NCBI GenBank assembly: GCA_934378195.1
Contig: CAKRPO010000022.1
Coordinates: forward strand, 1 to 35,454
Direction of reading: 5' to 3'
Length of the DNA: 35,454 bases
DNA from: an uncultured Blautia sp.
GTDB taxonomy: Bacteria > Bacillota > Clostridia > Lachnospirales > Lachnospiraceae
How positions within the stretch are numbered: position 1 is the first letter of the stretch; every line of letters starts with the position of its first letter. The notes beneath the pieces are model-generated. The model did no database searches, was not told the DNA's origin, and was given only the letters and a program-made list of their open reading frames with translations. Positions 1 to 7,754 of this stretch are shown one piece after another. Both the position numbers and the translations under genes were made by a program.

Positions 1-621
1 CCGGTACAGGGCGAAGGCGGTGTACATCCGGCAACAATGGAATTCATGCAGGGACTTCGTAAATTCTGTGATGAGAACGATATGCTTCTCCTGATCGATG
101 AGGTACAGACCGGATGGTGCAGAACCGGTGCCGTAATGTCTTATATGAACTATGGAATCAAACCGGATATTGTTTCCATGGCAAAAGCTCTTGGAGGTGG
201 AATGCCAATCGGTGCGATCTGTGCAACAGAAGAAGTTGCCAAAGCATTTACAGCAGGTTCTCATGGAACGACATTTGGTGGTCATCCGGTAAGCTGTGCA
301 GCAGCACTTGCAGAAGTCAACGAGCTTCTTGACAGAGACCTTGCCGGAAATGCAAAGAAAGTCGGCGATTATTTTGCATCCAAACTGGAAAAGCTTCCAC
401 ATGTAAAAGAAGTAAGACATCAGGGACTTCTGGTTGGTGTAGAATTTGATGATACCATTGGTGGTGTGGATGTAAAGCATGGCTGCCTGGATCGTAAGCT
501 TCTGATCACAGCAATCGGAGCACACATCATCCGTATGATTCCACCGCTTATCGTAACAGAAGAAGAATGTGACAAAGCAGTGGCAATCATCGAAGATACG
601 ATCAAATCTCTGGAAAAATAA
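1..621 (+). CDS. argD: Class-III PLP aminotransferase, ArgD-like (5'-truncated by window edge)
   Basis: The reading frame is open from base 1, so the start lies outside the window; about 207 residues of a roughly 400-residue protein are present. Visible class-III (ornithine/acetylornithine) motifs are QGEGGV at the very beginning, IDEVQTG around the PLP-ring aspartate, the PLP-lysine segment SMAKALGGG (Lys codon 184-186) and HGTTFGGHP. The family moves an amino group between an omega-amine (acetylornithine, ornithine, GABA, putrescine) and 2-oxoglutarate in the cytoplasm. The HGTTFGG block and length favour acetylornithine aminotransferase, but no arginine gene is visible nearby. A GABA or diamine transaminase is a possible alternative. 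A terminator follows directly. Confidence 0.75.
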   Translation, partial: PVQGEGGVHPATMEFMQGLRKFCDENDMLLLIDEVQTGWCRTGAVMSYMNYGIKPDIVSMAKALGGGMPIGAICATEEVAKAFTAGSHGTTFGGHPVSCAAALAEVNELLDRDLAGNAKKVGDYFASKLEKLPHVKEVRHQGLLVGVEFDDTIGGVDVKHGCLDRKLLITAIGAHIIRMIPPLIVTEEECDKAVAIIEDTIKSLEK

Positions 622-670
622 GAAAGCAGCAGGTAAATAAAGAAATAAGAAATACAGGCACAGGTGACAA

Positions 671-714
671 GGGCGTCGCGGATCATTGGAACATGGTTCG
701 CGCGCCTTTTTTTC
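671..714 (+). terminator. Intrinsic terminator after the aminotransferase
   Basis: GC-rich arms (GGGCGTCGCG at 671-680 and CGCGCGCC at 699-706) are followed by a run of seven T. It separates the aminotransferase from the cytidylate-kinase-like gene. Confidence 0.8.
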
Positions 715-755
715 TATTATAGTGTGATGAGAAATTCGTGTGAGAGGAAATCGAT

Positions 756-1376
756 ATGAGACATCTGGTTATAACGATTGGTTGTGAATATGGAGCCAAG
801 GGAAATGCCATAGGCAGAAAAATAGCGGAAGACCTCAATATCAAATTTTACAATCGTGATCTTGTTGATGAGATCATTGAAGAGGTTGGGATTCCGAAAG
901 AAATCATGGAAAAAGTTGAGGAAGGTGGAACCATTGCCGGTAAAGGCGCGGAAGGCGATGTCCGTGGCTCCTTTTCCAAATATGCGGATCTGACTGACCG
1001 TGCGATCCATGTACAGAAGCAGATTATACGAAAACTGGCAGAAAAAGAGTCCTGTGTGATCATCGGACGTTCTGCAGATTACATATTGAAGAATACAAAA
1101 GATATCAATCTTTTAAGAGCGTTTATCTATGCTCCGGATGAAGTGAGAATCCACAATATCATGAAAAGTCATAACTTATCTGAAAAGGATGCAAAGATTT
1201 TATTACTGGAAAAAGATAAACGCTATCATAAACGTCATCTGGCGCTGACAGGAAGTAATCGAGGTGACCGTCATAACAGAGATATCCTGATGGACAGTTC
1301 TTATCTTGGAATAGAAGGAACAGCGGAGTATCTCGAAGAATTAGTAAGAAGAAAATTTGAAAGCGGGGAGGAATAA
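756..1376 (+). CDS. Cytidylate kinase-like family protein
   Basis: The 206-residue protein opens with an ITIGCEYGAKGNAIG segment, which matches the modified nucleotide-binding start (ISREYGSGG-type) of the cytidylate-kinase-like family common in Clostridia. Further family-like features are the YNRDLVDEI block near residue 35 and CVIIGRSADYIL near residue 95, followed by a basic, charged helical second half. These proteins resemble nucleoside monophosphate kinases, but their true substrate is generally unknown, so CMP kinase activity should not be assumed. AGAGG at 743-747 precedes the ATG. The permease starts 4 bases after the stop, so the two are probably co-transcribed. Confidence 0.75.
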   Translation: MRHLVITIGCEYGAKGNAIGRKIAEDLNIKFYNRDLVDEIIEEVGIPKEIMEKVEEGGTIAGKGAEGDVRGSFSKYADLTDRAIHVQKQIIRKLAEKESCVIIGRSADYILKNTKDINLLRAFIYAPDEVRIHNIMKSHNLSEKDAKILLLEKDKRYHKRHLALTGSNRGDRHNRDILMDSSYLGIEGTAEYLEELVRRKFESGEE

Positions 1377-1380
1377 GACT

Positions 1381-2904
1381 ATGGGACAGAAAAAATCAGA
1401 ATTTGATAAAGTATTCAGTGCATGGGATATTCTTGTGATCGCTTTTGGAGCCATGATCGGCTGGGGCTGGGTCGTATCATCCGGTACCTGGATCGATGCC
1501 GGTGGCGTTGTAGGAGCAGCACTTGCTTTTGCAATCGGTGGCGTCATGATCTTCTTTGTAGGTCTTACCTATGCAGAACTGACAGCAGCCATGCCTCAGT
1601 GTGGAGGTGAGCATGTGTTCAGTTATAAGGCAATGGGACCTACCGGTTCTTTTATATGTACCTGGGCAATCATTCTTGGATATGTGGGTGTTACATGCTT
1701 TGAGGCCTGTGCATTCCCGACGATCATTACCTATCTGTGCCCGGGCTTCCTGAAAGGATATCTTTACACAGTAGCCGGATTTGATATTTATGCATCCTGG
1801 CTGGTTGTAGCGATCATCGTAGCTTTCCTGATCATGATGATCAATATCATAGGAGCAAAAACCGCAGCTGTCCTTCAGACAGTTCTGACCTGTATTATCG
1901 GCGGTGCCGGAATCCTTCTGATCGTTGCGTCTGTGATCAATGGTAACGTAGACAATCTCCAGGGACAGATGTTCATGGGTGAAACAACAGGAACTATGGC
2001 AAAAAATGTTCTGAAGGTTGCCGTTATCACTCCGTTCTTCTTTATTGGTTTTGATGTTATCCCGCAGGCAGCAGAGGAAATCAATGTACCTCTCAAAAAA
2101 ATCGGTAAAATGATGATTTTGTCCGTTGTGCTTGCAGTTGTCTTTTATTCCTTTGTAATTCTTGCTGTAGGTTATGTACTGAATCCGGAGGAAATCGCTC
2201 TTTCTCAGAGTACAACAGGGCTGGTAACAGCAGATGCGATGGCGAAAGCCTTCGGAACTTCTGTGATGGCAAAAGTAATTATCGTAGGTGGTATGTGTGG
2301 TATCGTGACATCCTGGAACTCCTTTATGATCGGTGGATCCCGTGCACTGTACTCCATGGCTGAGTCTTATATGGTGCCGAAAGTATTTGCCAAACTTCAT
2401 CCGAAGCACAAAACACCGGTCAATGCACTGATTCTGATTGGAATCCTTACCATGCTCGCTCCTTTTGCAGGACGTGTTATGATGGTGTGGATCTGTGATG
2501 CTGGTAACTTTGGATGCTGTCTTGCATATTGCATGGTTTCCATTTCTTTCCTGATTCTTCGCAAAAAAGAGCCTGATATGCCAAGACCGTATCGTGTACC
2601 GGCTTACAAATTTGTCGGAACAATGGCAGTCGTTCTTTCCGGATGCATGGTTCTGGTATACTGTATTCCGGGATCCGGCGGCACCCTGGTGATGCAGGAA
2701 TGGATGATGGTAGGAGGCTGGAGCCTTCTTGGAGTTGTATTTTATGTAGCATGCAAACTGAAATACAAAGAAAAATTCGGCAGTCTTATTGAAATCATTT
2801 CTGATGAAGATGCAGCATCTCTTATGCCAGAAGCTGACGATGAAGAACTGGATCTGGTCATCGATGCGGCAATTGATCGTGTACTTTCCAGAATGACCGC
2901 ATGA
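1381..2904 (+). CDS. APC-superfamily amino acid/polyamine permease
   Basis: This 507-residue, very hydrophobic protein should form about 12 membrane helices. Its first helix carries the APC-type unwound motif GAMIGWGW, typical of amino acid-polyamine-organocation transporters. A soluble acidic tail rich in Asp and Glu (last 40 residues or so) follows the last helix. The start at 1381 is preferred over an in-frame ATG at 1357 because GGGGAGG lies just upstream and the longer form would overlap the preceding gene. Uptake or exchange of an amino acid or amine is expected; the substrate is not readable. Neighbouring aminotransferase and alcohol dehydrogenase genes are compatible with an amine or GABA substrate, which is only an inference. 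Confidence 0.85.
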   Translation: MGQKKSEFDKVFSAWDILVIAFGAMIGWGWVVSSGTWIDAGGVVGAALAFAIGGVMIFFVGLTYAELTAAMPQCGGEHVFSYKAMGPTGSFICTWAIILGYVGVTCFEACAFPTIITYLCPGFLKGYLYTVAGFDIYASWLVVAIIVAFLIMMINIIGAKTAAVLQTVLTCIIGGAGILLIVASVINGNVDNLQGQMFMGETTGTMAKNVLKVAVITPFFFIGFDVIPQAAEEINVPLKKIGKMMILSVVLAVVFYSFVILAVGYVLNPEEIALSQSTTGLVTADAMAKAFGTSVMAKVIIVGGMCGIVTSWNSFMIGGSRALYSMAESYMVPKVFAKLHPKHKTPVNALILIGILTMLAPFAGRVMMVWICDAGNFGCCLAYCMVSISFLILRKKEPDMPRPYRVPAYKFVGTMAVVLSGCMVLVYCIPGSGGTLVMQEWMMVGGWSLLGVVFYVACKLKYKEKFGSLIEIISDEDAASLMPEADDEELDLVIDAAIDRVLSRMTA

Positions 2905-2961
2905 TACAGAAAATTTGCAAATGAAAAATTATTATATAGAAGAAAAGAGGCAGATCAGAGT

Positions 2962-4158
2962 ATGAATCCATTTGAATTTTTTATTCCGCAGAATATTATG
3001 GTAGGAGCAGGAACAATGGCAAAGCTTCCGGAATGTGCGAAGAAACTTGGCGGTTCCCATGCCATGTTGATCTCAGGTCCTACACTTCGTAAGATGGGAA
3101 TTGTGGATAAGGCAGCAGATTATCTGAAAGAAGCCGGTATGAAGGTGGATATCTTTACTGATGTGGAGGCCAATCCATCTGTAACAACGGTAGAAAAAGC
3201 TACGGATGCATTTAAAGAAGCCGGAGCGGATTTTATTGTTGCTCTTGGTGGAGGTTCCCCGATGGATGTCGCCAAAGCCGTCGGCGTGACTGCAAAATTT
3301 GGAGGCAGCATCACTGAATATGAAGGGGCACATAAAGTACCAGGAAAGATTGTTCCACTGATTGCGATTCCGACCACTGCAGGCACAGGTTCTGAGGTAA
3401 CGGCTTTTTCTGTTATCACAGATCATAGCAGAGATTACAAACTGACGGTATTCAGTTACGAACTGCTTCCGGCTTACGCGATATTGGATCCGGAGCTTTT
3501 GACATCGGCACCGGCATCTGTGGCAGCAGCGTGTGGTATTGATGCCTTTATTCATGCCGAAGAAGCGTATGTTTCTACCGCGGCTTCTCCGTTTTCAGAT
3601 GCAATGGCAGAAAAAGCAATGGAACTGATCGGCAAAAATATCCGCCGGTTTGTGGCAAGAAGGACAGACCTTGAGGCAGCAGAAGCAATGCTGACTGGTT
3701 CACTTTTTGCAGGAATTGCTTTTTCCTTTGCAAGACTTGGCAACGTTCATGCAATGAGCCATCCGGTGAGTGCTTTCTTTGATGTGCCGCATGGTGTTGC
3801 AAATGCAGTATTACTTCCGGTGATCGCAGAGTACAATGCTCTGGCAGACCATGGAAGATACCTGACGATTTATAATTACATCAGTCCGATACCTGCATTT
3901 GAGGATGAGTTTGAGCCACTGATGCTGGTAGATGCCATTCGTGAATTGAATGAAGATATTGGAATTCCGGAAAATCTGACCGCAGCCATCCGTCAGACAG
4001 CAAAACGTAAAGATCCGGAAAAAGAAGTTACGGACGAAGAAATCGAGAGTAAGATTGATGCAATGGCGGATGATGCCATGAAGAGCGGAAATATTGCAGT
4101 CAATCCGAGATCTTCAAAGAAGCAGGATATTGTGGAACTGTACTACAAAGCGTTGTAA
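2962..4158 (+). CDS. Iron-containing alcohol dehydrogenase
   Basis: At 398 residues this is the usual length for the group-III (Fe-dependent) alcohol dehydrogenases. The NAD-binding GGGSPMDVAK segment sits near residue 96 and the second conserved block IPTTAGTGSEVT near residue 137. The metal ligands are visible as Asp and His in CGIDAFIHA and two His in GNVHAMSHP and DVPHG. The enzyme should interconvert an aldehyde and an alcohol with NAD(P)H in the cytoplasm. Members include 4-hydroxybutyrate, 1,3-propanediol, lactaldehyde and butanol dehydrogenases, and sequence alone does not choose among them. It lies 57 bases after the permease on the same strand and is followed by a strong terminator, so it probably ends the operon. 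Confidence 0.88.
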   Translation: MNPFEFFIPQNIMVGAGTMAKLPECAKKLGGSHAMLISGPTLRKMGIVDKAADYLKEAGMKVDIFTDVEANPSVTTVEKATDAFKEAGADFIVALGGGSPMDVAKAVGVTAKFGGSITEYEGAHKVPGKIVPLIAIPTTAGTGSEVTAFSVITDHSRDYKLTVFSYELLPAYAILDPELLTSAPASVAAACGIDAFIHAEEAYVSTAASPFSDAMAEKAMELIGKNIRRFVARRTDLEAAEAMLTGSLFAGIAFSFARLGNVHAMSHPVSAFFDVPHGVANAVLLPVIAEYNALADHGRYLTIYNYISPIPAFEDEFEPLMLVDAIRELNEDIGIPENLTAAIRQTAKRKDPEKEVTDEEIESKIDAMADDAMKSGNIAVNPRSSKKQDIVELYYKAL

Positions 4159-4185
4159 CATATAATATAGAAGAAAAATGACAGA

Positions 4186-4232
4186 CAGTCATCTGCAGAA
4201 AGAGTTCAATATCTGTGGATGGCTGCCTTTTT
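4186..4232 (+). terminator. Intrinsic terminator after the alcohol dehydrogenase
   Basis: A 14-bp stem with some G-U pairs (4186-4199 with 4212-4225, loop of 12) is followed by CC and five T. It ends the permease/dehydrogenase unit before a separate promoter. Confidence 0.8.
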
Positions 4233-4253
4233 GCGAAAATCAGTAAGTCTGTA

Positions 4254-4282
4254 TTGAACGGATTGCTTTAAGAATATATAAT
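4254..4282 (+). promoter_or_regulatory. Sigma-A promoter for the XdhC-family gene
   Basis: TTGAAC (4254-4259) and a perfect TATAAT (4277-4282) are separated by 17 bases. It lies after the terminator of the previous gene and about 105 bases before the XdhC start. Confidence 0.75.
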
Positions 4283-4386
4283 TATTGATAAATGAGAGAA
4301 TGTAAGAAAACAGGAGCTATAATGTATATCGAAAAAAGAGAACAAACTGCTGAGAACAAAAGAAACAGCGACAAGTGAGGGAGAAT

Positions 4387-5424
4387 ATGAACCTTTTTGA
4401 ATTATATAAAAAAATGGATGAAAACCTGCAGTGTAAAAACAATCTGCTGGCAACGGTGCTGGAAGGAGCAGACACAGGAAATCGTTATTTCTTTTCAGAG
4501 GGAGAACTTCTGGGACAGACGGGTTCTTCAGAATTAAGTGAAGAGCTGAAAAGCCAGATCACAGAAACATCGCAGAGTGGTATTTATGAAATCGCGGGGA
4601 AGAAATTTTTTATAGAGCATCTGAAACAGCCGGCACATCTGGTGATCTGTGGGGCAGGACATGTGGCACAGCAGGTGATTCTTCTGGCAGCAAAAGTTGG
4701 ATTTGATATTACAGTACTGGAGGATCGGGTAAGCTTCGCAGGAGAGGCGAGGCGTGCCGGTGCCGATCGTGTGATCTGTGATAATTTTGAAGATGCACTG
4801 AAACAGATTCCGGGAAGTGAAGACACATATTTCCTGGTTGTGACCAGAGGACACCGTTACGACAGAGAATGTCTGGAGGCAATTTTGAAAAAAACGTATG
4901 CCTATGTTGGAATGATGGCAAGCAGAGGCCGGTCAGCGCTCCTTAAGAAACAGATGGCAGAAGACGGTTTTGACCGAAAAGCCCTGGATGAGATCCATAC
5001 GCCGGTAGGTCTTCCGATCAATGCAGAGACACCGGAGGAGATCGCAGTCTCGATTGTTTCAGAGCTGATCAGGGAAAAGAATCATATAAAGAAAACAAGT
5101 GGCTATGATTCGGAGCTTATGGGATATCTGACAGGAAAAAGCGAACCGGGGATGAAGCGGGCACTCGCGACGATCATATCAAGACGCGGCTCAGCTCCAC
5201 GGGAGATCGGAACCAAGATGCTGGTGCTGGAAGACGGAAGAATCATCGGCACGATCGGAGGTGGCTGCATGGAGAGTGAAGTACAGCATCTCTGCCTGCG
5301 CATGCTCCATGAAGAGCACGCAAAAGGCCAGATCTTTACAGTCGATATGACAGCTTCCCAGGCAGAAGAAGAGGGACTGGTGTGCGGTGGAACGATCAGG
5401 GTGTTTTTAGAGGTGGTATCATAA
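4387..5424 (+). CDS. XdhC/CoxI family protein with permuted domain order
   Basis: XdhC-family proteins bind molybdenum cofactor and help mature molybdenum hydroxylases such as xanthine dehydrogenase. In this 345-residue protein a Rossmann segment (VICGAGHVAQQ, residues 86-96) comes first, and the CoxI-type block (SRRGSAPREIGTK, then GTIGGGCMESEV) comes last, from about residue 255. In the usual family layout the CoxI block is N-terminal. Residues 20-60 look like a degenerate second CoxI half lacking the GSAPR motif. The ATG at 4387 is preferred to an in-frame GTG at 4375 because GTGAGGGAG lies upstream of the ATG. It appears monocistronic. No molybdenum hydroxylase or cofactor gene is visible in the window, so its client is unknown. 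Confidence 0.8.
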   Translation: MNLFELYKKMDENLQCKNNLLATVLEGADTGNRYFFSEGELLGQTGSSELSEELKSQITETSQSGIYEIAGKKFFIEHLKQPAHLVICGAGHVAQQVILLAAKVGFDITVLEDRVSFAGEARRAGADRVICDNFEDALKQIPGSEDTYFLVVTRGHRYDRECLEAILKKTYAYVGMMASRGRSALLKKQMAEDGFDRKALDEIHTPVGLPINAETPEEIAVSIVSELIREKNHIKKTSGYDSELMGYLTGKSEPGMKRALATIISRRGSAPREIGTKMLVLEDGRIIGTIGGGCMESEVQHLCLRMLHEEHAKGQIFTVDMTASQAEEEGLVCGGTIRVFLEVVS

Positions 5425-5453
5425 AATAAAAAATACAAATATGAAGAAATCTG

Positions 5454-5462
5454 TGATATAAT
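5454..5462 (+). promoter_or_regulatory. Extended -10 promoter for the DUF1002 gene
   Basis: TGATATAAT (5454-5462) is a perfect extended -10. No good -35 is seen 17 bases upstream (TACAAA at 5434-5439). Confidence 0.6.
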
Positions 5463-5488
5463 GCATCTATCAAATGAGAGCAAACGGT

Positions 5489-5516
5489 CCGTCAGCCGGA
5501 ATACAGCTACTGACGG
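5489..5516 (+). other. Leader hairpin before the DUF1002 gene
   Basis: CCGTCAG (5489-5495) pairs perfectly with CTGACGG (5510-5516) in the predicted 5' leader, about 10 bases before the Shine-Dalgarno GGAGG (5527-5531). There is no T run, so this may affect stability or translation rather than termination. Confidence 0.45.
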
Positions 5517-5539
5517 AATGTATAATGGAGGATGAAACT

Positions 5540-7294
5540 ATGAAAAAAAGAAGTGTTATTGTTGCAATGCTTTGCAGTATGTGTCTTGCAGTCACCGCTC
5601 CAATGCCGGTAATGGCAGACGGAACCAAGGTTGTTACACTTGGAGCAGACCTTACAGATGCCCAGAAGAATACCATGATGAATTATTTTAAGGCAGATGC
5701 CAGCCAGGTGCAGGTTATTACGGTAAACAATCAGGATGAGCATAACCTTCTTGGTAAATATATTCCGAGTGAGCAGATCGGAACAAGAACTTTGAGCTGT
5801 GCTTATGTGAAACCAACGCAGTCCGGCGGAATCAAGGTTCGTACAGCCAACCTGAATTATGTAACATGCAATATGATCGCAACAGCACTTTCCACAGCAG
5901 GTGTAACCAACTGTGAAGTCGTTGCAGCATGCCCGTATGAGGTATCCGGTACAGGAGCACTGACCGGTGTCATGAAAGCATATGAATCTGCAAGTGGACA
6001 GGAACTGGATTCCACAAAGAAAGATCTGGCTGCCAAGGAAGTAGTTGTTACCGGTGATGTAGCTCAGCAGGTAGGTCAGGACAACGCGACAAATATCATC
6101 AACCAGGCCAAGATGCAGATCATTGGAGATAATATCCAGAATGCGGATGAAATTTACAATATCGTAAATAACATCGCAGTACAGAATGGCGTGACACTGA
6201 GCCAGGATGAGCTTGACACGATCGTATCCCTTCTGCAGCAGATTGCACAGCAGAATTACGATATCCAGGAAATGAAGAAGACACTGGAGAATATCCAGCA
6301 GAACCTGGAGCAGAGTAAAGCACAGGAAAATGGCCAGCCAACACCTACTCCGATCGAGAGTGACGTTGCAGATGAAGGTACAGGCGATGATATTACTGAG
6401 AATGTAGACAGTGGTGCGCTGGGCGGAGATATTAAGGAAACATCTACAGAGGATCCGGGTCTTGCAGAGGAAACCGGAGCAGATACCAATGGCGGCAGCA
6501 GCAACGAATCGGATATACCGGAGCTGATTCCAGATGCAACAGAAGATGGAACGGTAGACGGAAGCACAGATGGCGATACAGAAGAAACTCCAGAGGAAGT
6601 TCCGGAAGAAACTCCTGACAATACAGAAGATGGTAATACAGACGGAAGCACAGATCAGATTCCGGAAGCAACCGAAGACGGAAGTACAGAAGGCACCGAT
6701 GAAGCTACCGATGAAAGTACCGGAGAAGACACCGAAAGTACCACAGAGGGAACAGACGAAAGCACAGGCGAAGAAGCTTCCACAGAGGATACCTTAAATA
6801 CAGACTCCCTGACAGAAGAAGGCAAAGTCAAATTCCAGCAGGCACAGCAGTTCTGCAAGGGCGAATATGAAGGTGACCTTGCGACTCTTCAGAGTGTTGT
6901 TGCAGATGTGACAGAACTTCCGGTAACTCTGGATACAGAAGTCGGAACCAAACTCAGCAAGAAAGTTCTTGAAGATTACATTAAGGTATTAAATGATGCC
7001 GGTGCTTCTTATGTACCGTCTGATACAGACAAATACATGTCTGCAGAGCTGAATGTACTTGACAAAGACATGAAAGCTGTTTTCAGCATTGATGCAGATA
7101 TCGCAGAAGATGATATTCTTGTAAATGTAGATGCTGAAACAAGACAGAAACTGTATGATGATACAATGAAGTTCTTTGCTAATCTTTACGGAGAAGCAAC
7201 CACAACAGATGATACAGAAGCTGCAGCAGAAGAAGGCACAGAGCAGGATGGTTCAGAAGCACCTGCTGAAGAAAGCACAGAAGAAGCTTATTAA
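5540..7294 (+). CDS. Secreted DUF1002 protein with long acidic Thr/Glu/Asp tract
   Basis: The start at 5540 is chosen because GGAGG lies 8 bases upstream and a typical signal peptide follows (KKR, hydrophobic core, cleavage after PVMA near residue 26). Residues about 28-270 resemble the DUF1002 family of exported Bacillota proteins, with TLGADLTDAQK near the start and a QQIAQQNYDIQEM helical segment at the end. Residues about 270-425 are a low-complexity tract of Thr, Glu, Asp, Gly and Ser, likely disordered. Residues about 430-555 form a second compact region beginning EEGKVKFQQAQQFC, and the last 25 residues are again acidic. No membrane anchor or LPXTG is seen, so it is probably released or wall-associated. 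Function is unknown. It has its own promoter and terminator. Confidence 0.8.
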   Translation: MKKRSVIVAMLCSMCLAVTAPMPVMADGTKVVTLGADLTDAQKNTMMNYFKADASQVQVITVNNQDEHNLLGKYIPSEQIGTRTLSCAYVKPTQSGGIKVRTANLNYVTCNMIATALSTAGVTNCEVVAACPYEVSGTGALTGVMKAYESASGQELDSTKKDLAAKEVVVTGDVAQQVGQDNATNIINQAKMQIIGDNIQNADEIYNIVNNIAVQNGVTLSQDELDTIVSLLQQIAQQNYDIQEMKKTLENIQQNLEQSKAQENGQPTPTPIESDVADEGTGDDITENVDSGALGGDIKETSTEDPGLAEETGADTNGGSSNESDIPELIPDATEDGTVDGSTDGDTEETPEEVPEETPDNTEDGNTDGSTDQIPEATEDGSTEGTDEATDESTGEDTESTTEGTDESTGEEASTEDTLNTDSLTEEGKVKFQQAQQFCKGEYEGDLATLQSVVADVTELPVTLDTEVGTKLSKKVLEDYIKVLNDAGASYVPSDTDKYMSAELNVLDKDMKAVFSIDADIAEDDILVNVDAETRQKLYDDTMKFFANLYGEATTTDDTEAAAEEGTEQDGSEAPAEESTEEAY

Positions 7295-7372
7295 GATACA
7301 GACAGATAAGATCTGACTCAGACTGCACATGCTAGATGCATAGTTCAACCCAACCCATAGAATGACAAAATA

Positions 7373-7416
7373 CCGGGATATCTTCTCCATATGAGAGAGA
7401 AGAATCCCGGCATTTT
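7373..7416 (+). terminator. Intrinsic terminator after the DUF1002 gene
   Basis: CCGGGAT with TCTTCTC (from 7373) pairs with GAGAAGA and ATCCCGG (to 7410) with a one-base bulge, followed by six T. Confidence 0.8.
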
Positions 7417-7461
7417 TTATGCAATATTATTCATACGAAAATCTTCCGACCTGAAACACCA

Positions 7462-7653
7462 GGAGAAATTTTCAAAGATTTCTCCATAAGATTAAATTTC
7501 CGTCAAACATCCAGCCCAGGGGTGTGCAGAGGGGACTGGCTTTAAGTCCCCTTTGCATTTCTCTTACATATCAATGTAACGAAAGGCTTCAGGATACCAA
7601 TCCTGAGTTAAAAATGTCAATATAAATTGACGGGCACATGGGAAGTCCCCATG
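7462..7653 (+). ncRNA. Candidate structured RNA: six consecutive hairpins in a gene-free stretch
   Basis: The 460-base gap between the DUF1002 gene and the methyltransferase holds no convincing reading frame. After the terminator it contains six short hairpins in a row: 7462-7485 (8 bp, GGAGAAAT/ATTTCTCC), 7526-7556 (12 bp, one G-U), 7564-7579 (TTACAT/ATGTAA), 7589-7606 (TCAGGA/TCCTGA), 7616-7631 (GTCAA/TTGAC) and 7637-7653 (CATGGG/CCCATG). No signature of a T-box, SAM, cobalamin, glycine or c-di-GMP riboswitch was recognised. It could be a small RNA or a leader of the methyltransferase gene. The call rests only on local complementarity. Confidence 0.4.
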
Positions 7654-7679
7654 AAAAACTGGAAATCCGAAGCATTCTG

Positions 7680-7688
7680 TGCTAGAAT
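7680..7688 (+). promoter_or_regulatory. Possible extended -10 promoter for the methyltransferase operon
   Basis: TGCTAGAAT (7680-7688) fits TGnTANNNT and lies 66 bases before the ATG. The -35 (TGGAAA at 7660-7665) is weak. Confidence 0.45.
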
Positions 7689-7754
7689 ATAAGAAGTTTT
7701 TATCTTTGAAAGTAAAAGAAAATCAAAAGAGAATCATCCGAAAGGGGAAAAAAT

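Noticed and set aside
1477..2409. A 310-codon open frame on the minus strand inside the permease gene
   Set aside because: It is the reverse image of the APC permease; it has many Cys, His and Asn residues, no family motif and no Shine-Dalgarno.
6256..6858. Several open frames on both strands in the repetitive part of the DUF1002 gene, and a repeat pattern that could suggest a CRISPR
   Set aside because: They come from the biased Thr/Glu/Asp codons. The repeats are imperfect, short and in frame with the protein, with no spacer structure.
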